From assembly GCA_900167895.1 (NCBI GenBank), contig FUZR01000004.1, positions 124,001 through 188,000 on the forward strand: a stretch of 64,000 nucleotides of DNA, written 5' to 3'. Positions 25,385-33,816 of this stretch are shown here, piece after piece; positions within the stretch are counted from its first letter, which is position 1; the number at the start of each line of letters is the position of its first letter. This stretch comes from Bacteroidales bacterium WCE2004. Lineage in GTDB: Bacteria; Bacteroidota; Bacteroidia; Bacteroidales; UBA932. The position numbers were made by a program, and so were the translations under genes. The notes under the pieces are model-generated. The model worked only from the letters and a program-made list of their open reading frames with translations. It made no database searches and was not told the origin of the DNA.

Positions 25385-26647
25385 ATGGAAAAGAAGGAAC
25401 TTGAGATCATGGCGCCGGCGGGCGGGTTCGACTGCCTGCAGGCTGCCATCCAGGGTGGCGCGAACGCCGTCTATTTCGGCATCGGCCGGCTCAACATGCG
25501 CAGCCGGTCGGCCAGCAATTTCCTGCCGGAAGACCTCCCGGAGGTCGTCCGCATCTGCCGCGAAGCGGGCGTCCGCAGTTATCTGACCCTCAACATCACC
25601 CTGTTCCAGGACGATCTGGCGGCGATGCGGGAGGCGCTCGACGCGGCCCGGCAGGCCGGCGTCGACGCAGTCATAGCATCGGACATCGCCGCCATCCAGT
25701 ACTGCCGATAGATCGGGCTGGAGGTCCATATTTCCACGCAGCTGTCCATCTCCAACGTCGAGGCGCTCCGCTTCTACGCGCAGTTCGCCGACGTGGTCGT
25801 GCTCGCACGCGAGCTCACGCTCGACCAGGTCAGGGAAATCCACGACACCATCGTGCGCGAGCGCATCTGCGGCCCCTCGGGGCAACTTGTCCGCATCGAG
25901 ATGTTCGCCCACGGCGCGCTCTGCATGGCCGTGAGCGGCAAATGCTACCTCTCGCTGCACGCCGCGGGCGCTTCCGCCAACCGCGGCGAGTGCTACCAGA
26001 TCTGCCGCCGCAGCTACGAGGTCCGCGACCGCGAGACCGGCAACGAACTGCTCATCGACAACGAATACATCATGTCCCCCAAGGACCTCTGCACCATCGA
26101 ATTCATGGACAAGATCATCGAATCCGGCGTGCGGGTCTTCAAGATCGAGGGACGGGCCCGCTCCGCTGAATACGTCAAGCGCTGCGCCTCCTGCTACCGG
26201 CGCGCGGCGGACGCCGTCTGCGACGGCACCTACACGCCGGAGCTGGCGGCGGCGCTCAAGGCCGAGCTCGCCGAGGTCTTCAACCGCGGCTTCTGGGACG
26301 GCTATTACCAGGGCGCACGGCTGGGCGAATGGAGCGCCGTCTACGGCACCCACGCCACCAAGCGCAAGGTCTACCTGGGCAAGGTCACCAACTGGTTCGA
26401 CCGCATCGGCGTGGCGGAGATCTCCGCGGAGACTTCCGGGCTGCGCGTGGGGGACCGGCTGATGGTCATCGGGCCGACCTCCGGCGTGGTCGAATTCGAC
26501 GCGGAGGACATCCGCCTGGAATTCGACCCGGTGCCGGCGGCCCCGAAGGGCAGCCGCTGCTCGGTACGCGTCCCGACCGACCGCTGCCCCGACGGCAAGC
26601 TCCGCCGCGGGGATAAGGTCTTCCTCTGGGTCGAGGCGGAAAGCTAA
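25385..26647 (+). pseudogene. U32 family peptidase / RlhA-like protein, interrupted by an amber codon
   Basis: Codons 1-108 (MEKKELEIMAPAGGFDCLQ...) and the 312 codons after the stop are in the same frame and form one continuous U32 protein of about 420 codons. The break is a single TAG at 25709-25711, in the sequence AIQYCR-stop-IGLEVHISTQL. Relatives have an ordinary residue there, so a one-base change from GAG or AAG would explain it. The part after the stop keeps the conserved cysteine segment (GALCMAVSGKCYLSLHAAG, GECYQIC). U32 proteins of this type act in 23S rRNA hydroxylation or as putative peptidases. A sequencing error, a true pseudogene or read-through are all possible. It overlaps the convergent xth end by a few bases. 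Confidence 0.8.
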
Positions 26648-27396
26648 TCTTGCAGCACCAGCTCCACCGGGCAATGGTCGGAGCCGAAGATCTCGTTGTG
26701 GATGTCCGTGCCCGCGATGCGCGGGGCCAGTCCCTCGGAGACGAGGAAATAGTCGATGCGCCACCCGACGTTCCGCTCGCGGGCGGCCATCCGGTAGGAC
26801 CACCAGGAATACTTGGCTTCGCCCGGATGGGCGTCGCGCCAGCTGTCGCGGAAACCCGCGGCAAGCAGCTCGCCCATCTTGGCGCGCTCCTCGTCGGAGA
26901 AGCCGGCGTTGAAATGGTTGGTGGCGGGATTCTTGAGGTCGATCTCCTCGTGGGCGACGTTCATGTCGCCACAGATCACGACGCCCTTGCGCGCCGCCAG
27001 GCCGCTCACATAGGCGCGGAACGCGTCCTCCCACTGCATCCGGTAGTCCAGGCGCCGCAGGCCGTCCTGCGAATTGGGCGTGTAGACGTCGACCAGGTAG
27101 AAGTCCGGCATCTCGAGGGTGATCACGCGGCCCTCGTGGTCGTGTTCGTCCACCCCGATGCCGTTGGACACGGACAGGGGCGTGTGGCGCGTGTAGATGG
27201 CGGTGCCGGAATAGCCCTTCTTGTCGGCGTAGTTCCAGTAGGACTGGTAGCCCAGGAATTCGAGGTCGAGCTGGCCGGCCTGCAGCTTGGTCTCCTGCAG
27301 GCAGAAGAAGTCGGCGTCCTGCGCCTCGAAGATCTCGGAAAAGCCCTTGCCCGCAACAGCGCGGAGGCCGTTTACATTCCAACTAATGAATTTCAT
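26644..27396 (-). CDS. xth: Exodeoxyribonuclease III
   Basis: This AP endonuclease and 3'-5' exonuclease acts in base-excision repair. The 250 residues begin [13 protein letters not shown] and contain [17 protein letters not shown] and the final GSDHCPVEL motif with the catalytic Asp-His pair. The ATG at 27396 is chosen because the family begins exactly here and a -7 promoter element stands four bases before it; the longer frame upstream runs through the cysS promoter. It is divergent from cysS and convergent with the U32 gene. Confidence 0.95.
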   Translation of the reverse strand: MKFISWNVNGLRAVAGKGFSEIFEAQDADFFCLQETKLQAGQLDLEFLGYQSYWNYADKKGYSGTAIYTRHTPLSVSNGIGVDEHDHEGRVITLEMPDFYLVDVYTPNSQDGLRRLDYRMQWEDAFRAYVSGLAARKGVVICGDMNVAHEEIDLKNPATNHFNAGFSDEERAKMGELLAAGFRDSWRDAHPGEAKYSWWSYRMAARERNVGWRIDYFLVSEGLAPRIAGTDIHNEIFGSDHCPVELVLQD

Positions 27397-27400
27397 AGAG

Positions 27401-27430
27401 CGAAGATACGCAGAAAAATTCGTATCTTCG
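27401..27430. promoter_or_regulatory. Symmetrical divergent promoter pair for xth and cysS
   Basis: Two 10-base arms form a perfect inverted repeat (27401-27410 and 27421-27430) around a 10-base AT-rich centre. Each arm contains TATCTTCG, one base from the -7 consensus, facing outward: one toward xth (four bases before its ATG), the other toward cysS (21 bases before its ATG). The two polymerase sites would overlap, so the promoters probably exclude each other. Confidence 0.6.
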
Positions 27431-27451
27431 CGCCGATATACGAATAAGACC

Positions 27452-28975
27452 ATGAGAGAATTCTTCATCACCAATACCCTCACCCGCAGGAAAGAGCTGT
27501 TCGTCCCCGTCCACCCCGGCCACGTAGGCATGTATGTCTGCGGCCCGACCGTGTACGGCGACGCCCACCTGGGCCATGCCCGCCCGGGCGTCACCTACGA
27601 CGTCCTGAGCAAGTTCCTGCGCCACCTCGGCTACAAGGTGCGCTACGTCCGCAACATCACGGACGTGGGACACCTCGAGCACGACGCCGACGAGGGCGAG
27701 GACAAGATCGCCAAGAAGGCCCGCCTGGAGCAGCTGGAGCCGATGGAGGTCGTGCAGGCCTACACCCTGCGCTACCACGAGGCGATGCGCCAGCTCAACG
27801 TGGCGCCGCCCTCCATCGAGCCGCGCGCCTCGGGGCACATCATCGAGCAGATCGAGGCGGTGAAGAAGATCCTCGAGGCGGGCTACGCCTACGAGAGCAA
27901 CGGCAGCATCTATTTCGACGTCGAGAAATACAACCGCGACTTCCACTACGGCGTCCTGTCCGGGCGCAACCTCAACGACACCCTCGAGGGCACCCGCAGC
28001 CTGGACGGCCAGGGCGACAAGCGCGCTCCCTACGACTTCGCCCTCTGGAAGAAGGCGGAGCCGGAGCACATCATGCGCTGGCCTTCCCCGTGGGGCGAAG
28101 GTTTCCCGGGCTGGCACCTCGAGTGCTCCGTGATGGGCGAGAAATACCTCGGCCGCGAATTCGACATCCACGGCGGCGGCATGGACCTGATGTTCCCGCA
28201 CCATGAGTGCGAGATCGCCCAGAACCAGGCTTCCCGCGGCACGCAGGGCGTGCATTACTGGGTGCACAACAACATGATCACCATCGGCGGCCAGAAGATG
28301 GGCAAGTCGCTGGGCAACTTCATCACCCTGCCGCAGCTCTTCGCGGGTGACCATCCGAAGCTCGTGCAGGCCTACAGCCCGATGACCGTGCGCTTCTTCA
28401 TCCTCCAGGCCCACTACCGCGGCACGCTCGACTTCTCCAACGAAGCCCTGCAGGCCGCCGAGAAGGGTCTCAAGCGCCTGATGCAGGCCGCCAAGGACCT
28501 CTACGCCATGGCCGGCCGCAAGGCCCCGCAGTATGTCTACGGCGAGGAGCCCGTCCACATCGCGCCCGACGCCTGCGCGGCCGACAGCGCCGAGATCAAG
28601 GCCGTCTGGGAGGGCATCTACGACGCCCTCTGCGACGACATGAACACCCCGGTCGCCCTCGCGCACATCTCCGAGGCCGTCCGGCTCATCAACTCCGCCA
28701 AGGCGGGCCAGGTCAAGCTCTCCAAAGCCGACCTCGACACACTCGTGCAGCTCTTCGACGACATCGTCTTCGGCGTGCTCGGCCTCAAGGACGAGGAAGC
28801 CGCGGGCGGCGCCGGCGAGGTCATCGACGGCCTGATGCAGATGGTCCTCGAGCAGCGCGCCGCCGCCAAGGCCGCCAAGGACTGGGCCACCTCCGACCAC
28901 ATCCGCGATGCACTCAAAGCCCTTGGCATCCAGGTCAAGGATACCAAGGACGGTGCTGAATGGACGCTGGAATAA
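27452..28975 (+). CDS. cysS: Cysteinyl-tRNA synthetase
   Basis: This class I synthetase charges tRNA-Cys. The 507 residues start [20 protein letters not shown]. The HIGH motif reads HLGH (in [11 protein letters not shown]), and the KMSKS motif reads KMGKS in [12 protein letters not shown]. Zinc ligands are in [11 protein letters not shown], the WHLECS segment and HHECEIAQ. The C-terminal DALR-type domain is present. The frame is open upstream, but family start and promoter support 27452. It belongs to the cysteine/methionine gene neighbourhood, and its product is the link that lets the cysK leader sense cysteine. Confidence 0.97.
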   Translation: MREFFITNTLTRRKELFVPVHPGHVGMYVCGPTVYGDAHLGHARPGVTYDVLSKFLRHLGYKVRYVRNITDVGHLEHDADEGEDKIAKKARLEQLEPMEVVQAYTLRYHEAMRQLNVAPPSIEPRASGHIIEQIEAVKKILEAGYAYESNGSIYFDVEKYNRDFHYGVLSGRNLNDTLEGTRSLDGQGDKRAPYDFALWKKAEPEHIMRWPSPWGEGFPGWHLECSVMGEKYLGREFDIHGGGMDLMFPHHECEIAQNQASRGTQGVHYWVHNNMITIGGQKMGKSLGNFITLPQLFAGDHPKLVQAYSPMTVRFFILQAHYRGTLDFSNEALQAAEKGLKRLMQAAKDLYAMAGRKAPQYVYGEEPVHIAPDACAADSAEIKAVWEGIYDALCDDMNTPVALAHISEAVRLINSAKAGQVKLSKADLDTLVQLFDDIVFGVLGLKDEEAAGGAGEVIDGLMQMVLEQRAAAKAAKDWATSDHIRDALKALGIQVKDTKDGAEWTLE

Positions 28976-28991
28976 AGATCCTTACAGAAAT

Positions 28992-29579
28992 CTACTGTTC
29001 TTTCTTGAGCTCCTCGATCTGATCGAGGAGCTCTTTCGTTCCGTCCAGGATCTTGCCGCGGATGCTCAGGCCGACAATCAGGCCCACCCCGACGCCGACG
29101 GCCAGGACGCAGGCGAGCGGCAGCGCCAGCTCGGCGGCCTCTCCGTGCAGGATCCGGGTGAAGAACTCATAGAACAGCCAGGCCAGCCAGACGGCGAGGA
29201 CAATGAGGCCGATCCGGTTCCAGCTGCGATAGAGCTTGCGGAACCTGACCAGCTTCTCCCCCGCCTCGACCAGGCTGCTGTCCATCTGCGGCAGATTCCG
29301 GTTGGTCAGCATGATGACCGCGACGGCACCCAAGACCATCACCAGGGTGACGATCAGGAAGGGAAGGCCGAAGCCCACGTTGAAGAGGGAACCGGAGCCG
29401 CAGACGGCCGCCAGGGCGGCGATGAACGGCACACGGGCATGGCGGCGCAGGTCGTCGAGGCGCCGGGAATAGGCCCGGCGGAGCATCTCGTCGTTGACAA
29501 TCTTCTGGCCGTCCAGCTTGTCACGCAGCTGCTGGATCTGCTGCTGCATCTCGAGGAAAGTCTTATCGTTCGTTTCCAT
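28992..29579 (-). CDS. Uncharacterised membrane protein paired with an ECF sigma factor
   Basis: The 195 residues start with a charged coiled-coil-like segment (about 1-45), then two helices (about 50-68 and 73-92), a 30-residue loop, two more helices (about 122-142 and 150-172) and a charged C-terminal tail. No known motif is visible. It starts two bases after the sigma factor gene and is surely co-transcribed. Small membrane proteins behind ECF genes in Bacteroidota are often thought to be anti-sigma or sensor proteins; here that is only inference. Its last codons contain a perfect 27-base palindrome. Confidence 0.75.
   Translation of the reverse strand: METNDKTFLEMQQQIQQLRDKLDGQKIVNDEMLRRAYSRRLDDLRRHARVPFIAALAAVCGSGSLFNVGFGLPFLIVTLVMVLGAVAVIMLTNRNLPQMDSSLVEAGEKLVRFRKLYRSWNRIGLIVLAVWLAWLFYEFFTRILHGEAAELALPLACVLAVGVGVGLIVGLSIRGKILDGTKELLDQIEELKKEQ
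29007..29033. terminator. Perfect 13-bp inverted repeat at the convergent gene ends
   Basis: Arms 29007-29019 and 29021-29033 are perfectly complementary around one base. On the plus strand it lies about 30 bases after cysS and is followed by TTTCGTT; on the minus strand it is inside the last codons (ELLDQIEEL) of the membrane protein gene. It could terminate cysS transcription. With such a small loop, a few inner pairs would open in RNA. Confidence 0.45.
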
Positions 29580-29581
29580 AG

Positions 29582-30052
29582 TTACTGCATCTTTTTGAGT
29601 TGTTCTTTGATTCGGACCAGGCGGACAGAGACGTTCTTCGGCGAGATGCCGACAATCTGGCCGATCTCCTCGTAGCTGAGGTTTTCCAGCCAGAGCAGGA
29701 CGAGGGCGCGGTCGAAGGGACCCAGTTTGCTGATGCGGCTGCGCAGCAGGCCGATCTGACGGGTGTCGGCATCCTGGTCCTCGAACAGGTCGATGTCCAT
29801 CGACAGCGGCCCGGTCTGCGGCCCGCGTTTCTTCTTCCTGTCGGAAGAGATGCAGGTATTGAGCGTCACCTTCCAGATCCAGGAGCCCACCGCACTCTCG
29901 CCCCGGAAGGTTCCGGAGCCCTTCCAGAGGTTGATCAGTGTCTCCTGGAAGAGGTCGGCCACCTCGTCCGGGTCGTTCGAGAACATGTAGCAGACGGTGT
30001 AGATCGTCCCCTTATGCTCCCGGATCATCGTTTCGAATTCACGTTCTGTCAT
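29582..30052 (-). CDS. RNA polymerase ECF sigma factor
   Basis: The 156 residues have sigma region 2 (NDPDEVADLFQETLINLWKG), a region-2.4 stretch SAVGSWIWKVTLNTCIS, a charged linker and region 4 with a helix-turn-helix (LSYEEIGQIVGISPKNVSVR). Regions 1 and 3 are absent, as in ECF factors. It is followed after two bases by a membrane protein gene. Its own promoter was not recognised in 30053-30250, which may mean it uses a non-housekeeping promoter. Target genes are unknown. Confidence 0.92.
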   Translation of the reverse strand: MTEREFETMIREHKGTIYTVCYMFSNDPDEVADLFQETLINLWKGSGTFRGESAVGSWIWKVTLNTCISSDRKKKRGPQTGPLSMDIDLFEDQDADTRQIGLLRSRISKLGPFDRALVLLWLENLSYEEIGQIVGISPKNVSVRLVRIKEQLKKMQ

Positions 30053-30250
30053 TGCCTTGTTTATTGTTTCTGCCCATTAGACGCAGAAGCGGACGAAAAA
30101 CTACACAATACTACAAAAAAATTCGCTGGCAGGCCACAGGCCCGGCTCCGAATCTGTAAGAATCGTATAAAACGGAAAGATTCGTATCTATGTGGCGAAA
30201 TGCCTTTCCCGGCCGGAGGGTTTTCCTTATCTTGTCCGAAAACTTGAACG

Positions 30251-31144
30251 ATGGGAAAACCGCATTTCTACCACTATGCCACCGAGGGCCTGAAGGACGA
30301 TATCCTCTTCGGCTCCGTCGCCGAGTTCATCGCCGGGATGAACCGGATCGCCGTCTGCCTGTGCCGCCTGGGCCCGGCCCACCCCGTGCAGGTCATCTGC
30401 TTCGTACTGATGGACAACCATGTCCACTTCATCCTGTATGGTCTGGAAGAAGACTGTGACTTGTTTATGAGCACCTACAAGAACGCTACGGAACGATGGT
30501 TGACACATCACCCCGAAACGAACCACCCAGGAAAGAGCTGGAGGATCGGCCATTGGCTTATCGGGGACAAGGATCGGCTTCGCACGACGATTGCCTATAT
30601 CCATCGGAATCCCACTGCGGCCGGAATGGCCGTTTCCCCAGCCGGGTATCGTTGGAGCTCCGCTTCTTTATTGTTTTCAGACTTCGATTGGATCCGGGGT
30701 TATGGCGAGCCTGTCAGTTCTCTCTCCGGCAAGGCAAGGATTCGCCTGCTCTGCAGTAAGACGGAGATCCCCAACAATTGGATCTTTCTCCCCGACGGGC
30801 TGATATGGCCCGGGGAATACGTGAATTACAAATTGATGGAGAATCAATTTGATTCGGTACAAGACTACAACTACTGCTTGAACAAAAGGATAGAGGAAGA
30901 AATGAATCTGGAAATGCGGAAGGCACTCGTATCTCTCCCCGATGGAGAAATCCTGAACCGGGCCAGAGCAATGGCGGAACGGCTCTTCAAGGAAAGCCGG
31001 ATTACATGTCTGAATGTATCTCAACGCCTCTCGCTGGCGATTCACTTGCGAAAGGAAACAGGCACGACAGCCAAACAGATTGCCCGTATCGTCCGTTTGC
31101 CTCTATCCGATATCGAGCCGATCTTAAACCCGAAGAAAGGTTGA
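30251..31144 (+). CDS. REP-associated tyrosine transposase (Y1_Tnp / RAYT)
   Basis: This HUH single-strand nuclease belongs to the IS200/IS605-related RAYT group. The 297 residues contain the metal-binding HUH motif as HVH (residues 57-59 in MDNHVHFIL) and the catalytic tyrosine Y116 in the RAYT signature AYIHRNP. A C-terminal extension of about 150 residues ends in a helix-turn-helix-like stretch (TTAKQIARIVRLPLSDIE). RAYTs act on REP palindromes and normally move those rather than themselves. Two REP-like palindromes begin six bases after its stop. From about 30440 the base composition looks lower in GC than flanking genes, which may indicate transfer. Confidence 0.9.
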   Translation: MGKPHFYHYATEGLKDDILFGSVAEFIAGMNRIAVCLCRLGPAHPVQVICFVLMDNHVHFILYGLEEDCDLFMSTYKNATERWLTHHPETNHPGKSWRIGHWLIGDKDRLRTTIAYIHRNPTAAGMAVSPAGYRWSSASLLFSDFDWIRGYGEPVSSLSGKARIRLLCSKTEIPNNWIFLPDGLIWPGEYVNYKLMENQFDSVQDYNYCLNKRIEEEMNLEMRKALVSLPDGEILNRARAMAERLFKESRITCLNVSQRLSLAIHLRKETGTTAKQIARIVRLPLSDIEPILNPKKG

Positions 31145-31149
31145 GGATT

Positions 31150-31183
31150 CTCGGCGCCAAAAAAGGCCAAAAACAGCGCCGAG
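31150..31183. repeat. REP-like palindrome 1 downstream of the RAYT gene
   Basis: This 34-base unit has perfect 8-base outer arms, CTCGGCGC and GCGCCGAG, around an A-rich centre holding two A-runs split by GGCC. It begins six bases after the RAYT stop codon. Confidence 0.75.
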
Positions 31184-31201
31184 AGGGATCCGCAGACCCG
31201 G

Positions 31202-31235
31202 GTCGGCGCCAAAAAAGGCTAAAAACGGCACCGAG
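31202..31235. repeat. REP-like palindrome 2 downstream of the RAYT gene
   Basis: A direct repeat of unit 1 at a 52-base spacing, identical at 30 of 34 positions. One change (GCGCC to GCACC) breaks a pair in the 3' arm. It lies 20 bases before the end of the convergent rdgB gene, so the pair may also act as a terminator. Confidence 0.75.
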
Positions 31236-31254
31236 ACCGGCTGGGAAGGGAGGA

Positions 31255-31836
31255 TCAGCGGGATTTGAGCCAGGCGGCCATGGCGCGGATGGCCTGGCCG
31301 CGGTGGGAGACGGCGTTCTTCTCCTCTTCCGAGACTTCGGCGAGGGTGCGGCCCGGGTAGGCGTCGGGCAGGAAGACAGGGTCGTAGCCGAAGCCGCCGG
31401 TTCCGCGCTTTTCGCGGGCGATGCTGCCCTCGCAGGCGCCCTCGAAGAAGCGGGGCTGCCCATCCGCCAGGATCAGCGTGACGACCGTGCGGAACCGCGC
31501 CCGGCGGTCGCCGCGGTCGCCAAGCTCCTTCAGGAGCTTGTCCATGTTCGCCTGATGATCGTGGCCGGGACCGGCGTAGCGCGCAGAATAGATGCCGGGC
31601 GCGCCGCCCAGGGCCTCCACCTCCAGGCCCGTGTCGTCGGCGAAACAAGGGAGCCCGGTGCGTTCGAAGAGATACTGCGCCTTCTGCAGGGAGTTCTCCT
31701 GCAGGGTGCTCCCCGTCTCGGGGATGTCTTCGGTGATGCCCGCCTGCGCGAGCGAAACGATTTCGAAATCCGGGCCGAGGACCTCCGCGGCTTCGCGGAG
31801 TTTGCCGGCGTTGGCGGTGGCGAATACGATCTTCAT
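31255..31836 (-). CDS. rdgB: Non-canonical purine NTP pyrophosphatase (RdgB/HAM1)
   Basis: It removes ITP, dITP and XTP from the nucleotide pool. The 193 residues begin MKIVFATANAGKLREAAEVL (family SxN-GK motif) and contain ETGSTLQENSLQKA, FADDTGLEVEALGGAPGIYS and GTGGFGYDPVF, all characteristic. The length is normal. It is divergent from the polyprenyl synthase gene, and a TAACTTTG promoter element stands eight bases before its ATG. Confidence 0.96.
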   Translation of the reverse strand: MKIVFATANAGKLREAAEVLGPDFEIVSLAQAGITEDIPETGSTLQENSLQKAQYLFERTGLPCFADDTGLEVEALGGAPGIYSARYAGPGHDHQANMDKLLKELGDRGDRRARFRTVVTLILADGQPRFFEGACEGSIAREKRGTGGFGYDPVFLPDAYPGRTLAEVSEEEKNAVSHRGQAIRAMAAWLKSR

Positions 31837-31844
31837 AACGGCGG

Positions 31845-31852
31845 CAAAGTTA
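31845..31852 (-). promoter_or_regulatory. -7 element of rdgB
   Basis: TAACTTTG on the minus strand, an exact match to TAnnTTTG, ends eight bases before the rdgB ATG. The mRNA would have little or no leader. Confidence 0.6.
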
Positions 31853-31876
31853 GCACGAAAAGATGAAATTAATGCT

Positions 31877-31884
31877 TATCTTTG
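31877..31884 (+). promoter_or_regulatory. -7 element of the polyprenyl synthase operon
   Basis: TATCTTTG, exact consensus, ends eight bases before the ATG at 31893. It lies inside the longer upstream reading frame, which supports the shorter start. Confidence 0.65.
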
Positions 31885-31892
31885 TCTTGACT

Positions 31893-32873
31893 ATGCTCAA
31901 AGAAACAGAAATCAACGCGCTCGTCAAGCAGATCTTCGACGAGATCAGCTTCACGCAGGAGCCGGCGGGCCTGTACGACCCGCTCCGGTATATGATCGAG
32001 ATCGGCGGCAAGCGCATCCGCCCGCGGCTCTGCCTGACCACCTATTCCTTCTTCTCCGACACCTTCGACGAGAGCATCTTCTCGCCGGCGGCTGCCCTGG
32101 AGGTCTTCCATTCCTTCACCCTGATGCACGACGACATCATGGACCGCTCCCCGCTGCGCCGCGGCGTGCCGACGGTCTGGAAGAAGTGGAACGAAGACAC
32201 GGCCATCCTGTCGGGCGACGTGATGCTGATCGACGCCTACCGGCGCGTCAGCCAGGCGCCGCGCGCTTCGCTGCCGCGCGTGATGCCGCTGTTCTCCCGC
32301 ACGGCCGCCCAGGTCTGTGCCGGACAGCAGTACGACATGGAATTCGAGTCCCGTCCGGAGATCCCGATGACGGACTACAATATGATGATCGGCCTCAAGA
32401 CGGCGGTCCTGCTGGCCTGCTCGGCCGCGATGGGCGCCATCATCGGCGGCGCCTCCGAGCAGGAGAGCGACGCCCTCTACCAGTATGGCTACGAACTCGG
32501 CATGGCCTTCCAGGTGGCCGACGACTATCTCGACGCCTTCGGCGACGAGAAGGTCTTCGGCAAACCGATCGGCGGCGACATCGTCAACGGCAAGAAGAGC
32601 TGGCTGACGGTCCGCACGCTGGAGAAGACCGCCGACAAGGCCGCCTTCCTGGGCGCCTTCGCGCTGCCGGCGGACACGCCGGAGCAGAAGGCCGCCAAGA
32701 TCGCGGCCGTCAAGGATATTTACCTGCAGGACGGCGTGGACGCCGACGCCAAGGCCGAGATCGTCCGCTTCACCGACCGCGCCCTCGAGGCCGTGGCCGG
32801 CGTGGGCTTCGGCCCGGTCAAGCTCGAAGTCCTGCGCCGCTTCGCGGAAAAACTGGTCGGCCGGGCCTGCTAG
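31893..32873 (+). CDS. Polyprenyl (trans-isoprenyl) diphosphate synthase
   Basis: It condenses isopentenyl diphosphate with allylic diphosphates; the products serve menaquinone side chains or other isoprenoids. It is 326 residues from ATG 31893 (MLKETEINALVKQIFDEISF). GGKRIRPRL binds IPP, the first aspartate-rich motif is DDIMD in LMHDDIMDRSPLRRG, and the second is DDYLD (in QVADDYLDAFGDEK). Chain length cannot be told safely. A start at 31863 is rejected because the promoter box lies within it. rsgA follows after four bases. Confidence 0.93.
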   Translation: MLKETEINALVKQIFDEISFTQEPAGLYDPLRYMIEIGGKRIRPRLCLTTYSFFSDTFDESIFSPAAALEVFHSFTLMHDDIMDRSPLRRGVPTVWKKWNEDTAILSGDVMLIDAYRRVSQAPRASLPRVMPLFSRTAAQVCAGQQYDMEFESRPEIPMTDYNMMIGLKTAVLLACSAAMGAIIGGASEQESDALYQYGYELGMAFQVADDYLDAFGDEKVFGKPIGGDIVNGKKSWLTVRTLEKTADKAAFLGAFALPADTPEQKAAKIAAVKDIYLQDGVDADAKAEIVRFTDRALEAVAGVGFGPVKLEVLRRFAEKLVGRAC

Positions 32874-32877
32874 CGCG

Positions 32878-33816
32878 ATGGAAGGGGTCGCGACGGTCGT
32901 CAAGAATGCGGGAAGCCACTACCTGCTGAGCGCCTTGCCCGCCTGGGAGCTGTTCCCGGCCGTGCTGCGCGGGCGCGTGCGGCTGGACCGCAGCGGCGCG
33001 ACCAACCCCGTGGCCGTCGGCGACCGCGTCCGCTACGAGACCGACGGCGATGCCACGGAGGAGCACCCCGCCGTGATCAAGGAGATCCTCCCGCGCGACA
33101 ATTATCTGATCCGCCGTTCGACCAACCTTTCCCGCCAGTCCCATGTGATCGCGGCCAACCTCGACCAGGCCGTGATCGTGGTCAGCCTCCTCTTCCCGGA
33201 GATCAAGCTCCCGTTCCTGGACCGCATCCTCGTGACCTGCGAGGTCTACAAGGTCCCCGTCCTGATCGTCCTCACCAAGGTGGACCTCTACCGGGACGAA
33301 GCGCCGGAGCTGGTCGCCAATTTCCACCAGATCTACGAAGGGGCCGGCTATCCCGTCCTGGAGACGTCCGTGCGCACCGGCGAGGGCATCGAAGCCCTGC
33401 GGGAGCGCTGCCAGGGCCGGATCAACCTCTTCTCCGGCGAGTCCGGCGTGGGCAAGTCGAGCCTGATCAAGGCGCTCGACCCTTCGCTCGACCCCAAGAT
33501 CGGCAAGATCTCCGTCGCCCACCTCCAGGGCAAGCACACCACGTCCCTCTATGAGATGTACCGCCTGGCCTCCGGCGGCTTCGTGATCGACACGCCGGGC
33601 CTGCGCGGCTTCGGCCTGGTGGACCTGGAGAAGGAAGAGATTTCCAAGTATTTCCCGGAGATGCTCGCCGTGACAGACGACTGCCGCTTCGTGCCGTGCA
33701 CGCATACGCACGAACCGGGCTGCGCCGTCAAGGCGGCCGTAGACGCCGGCCGCATCAGCCCCGAGCGCTACAATTCCTACCTCGGCATGCTCGAGGAGGA
33801 CAAGAAGTTCCGATGA
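32878..33816 (+). CDS. rsgA: Ribosome small-subunit-dependent GTPase A
   Basis: This late 30S assembly GTPase has the circularly permuted order typical of the family: an N-terminal OB domain, then G4 (LTKVD), G1 (GESGVGKSS) and G3 (DTPGLRGFG), and a C-terminal zinc domain with CRFVPCTHTHEPGC. The 312 residues are the normal length. It sits between the polyprenyl synthase gene and the MATE gene, overlapping the latter by four bases (ATGA), so all three form one operon. Confidence 0.96.
   Translation: MEGVATVVKNAGSHYLLSALPAWELFPAVLRGRVRLDRSGATNPVAVGDRVRYETDGDATEEHPAVIKEILPRDNYLIRRSTNLSRQSHVIAANLDQAVIVVSLLFPEIKLPFLDRILVTCEVYKVPVLIVLTKVDLYRDEAPELVANFHQIYEGAGYPVLETSVRTGEGIEALRERCQGRINLFSGESGVGKSSLIKALDPSLDPKIGKISVAHLQGKHTTSLYEMYRLASGGFVIDTPGLRGFGLVDLEKEEISKYFPEMLAVTDDCRFVPCTHTHEPGCAVKAAVDAGRISPERYNSYLGMLEEDKKFR

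Noticed and set aside
25379..26647. Two separate genes for the U32 protein
   Set aside because: Both parts are in one frame, together make one full-length protein, and the second part lacks the family's start.
30053..30250. Repeated AGAATCGTAT / AGATTCGTAT (30159-30168 and 30178-30187) as the left end of the RAYT element
   Set aside because: One mismatch, short, not palindromic and not similar to the downstream REP units; a chance match is possible. I see no firm promoter or RNA in this gap.
30251..31144. Complete IS200/IS605 insertion sequence
   Set aside because: The protein has RAYT features and an extra C-terminal domain, there is no tnpB and no clear element ends; REP units lie only on one side.
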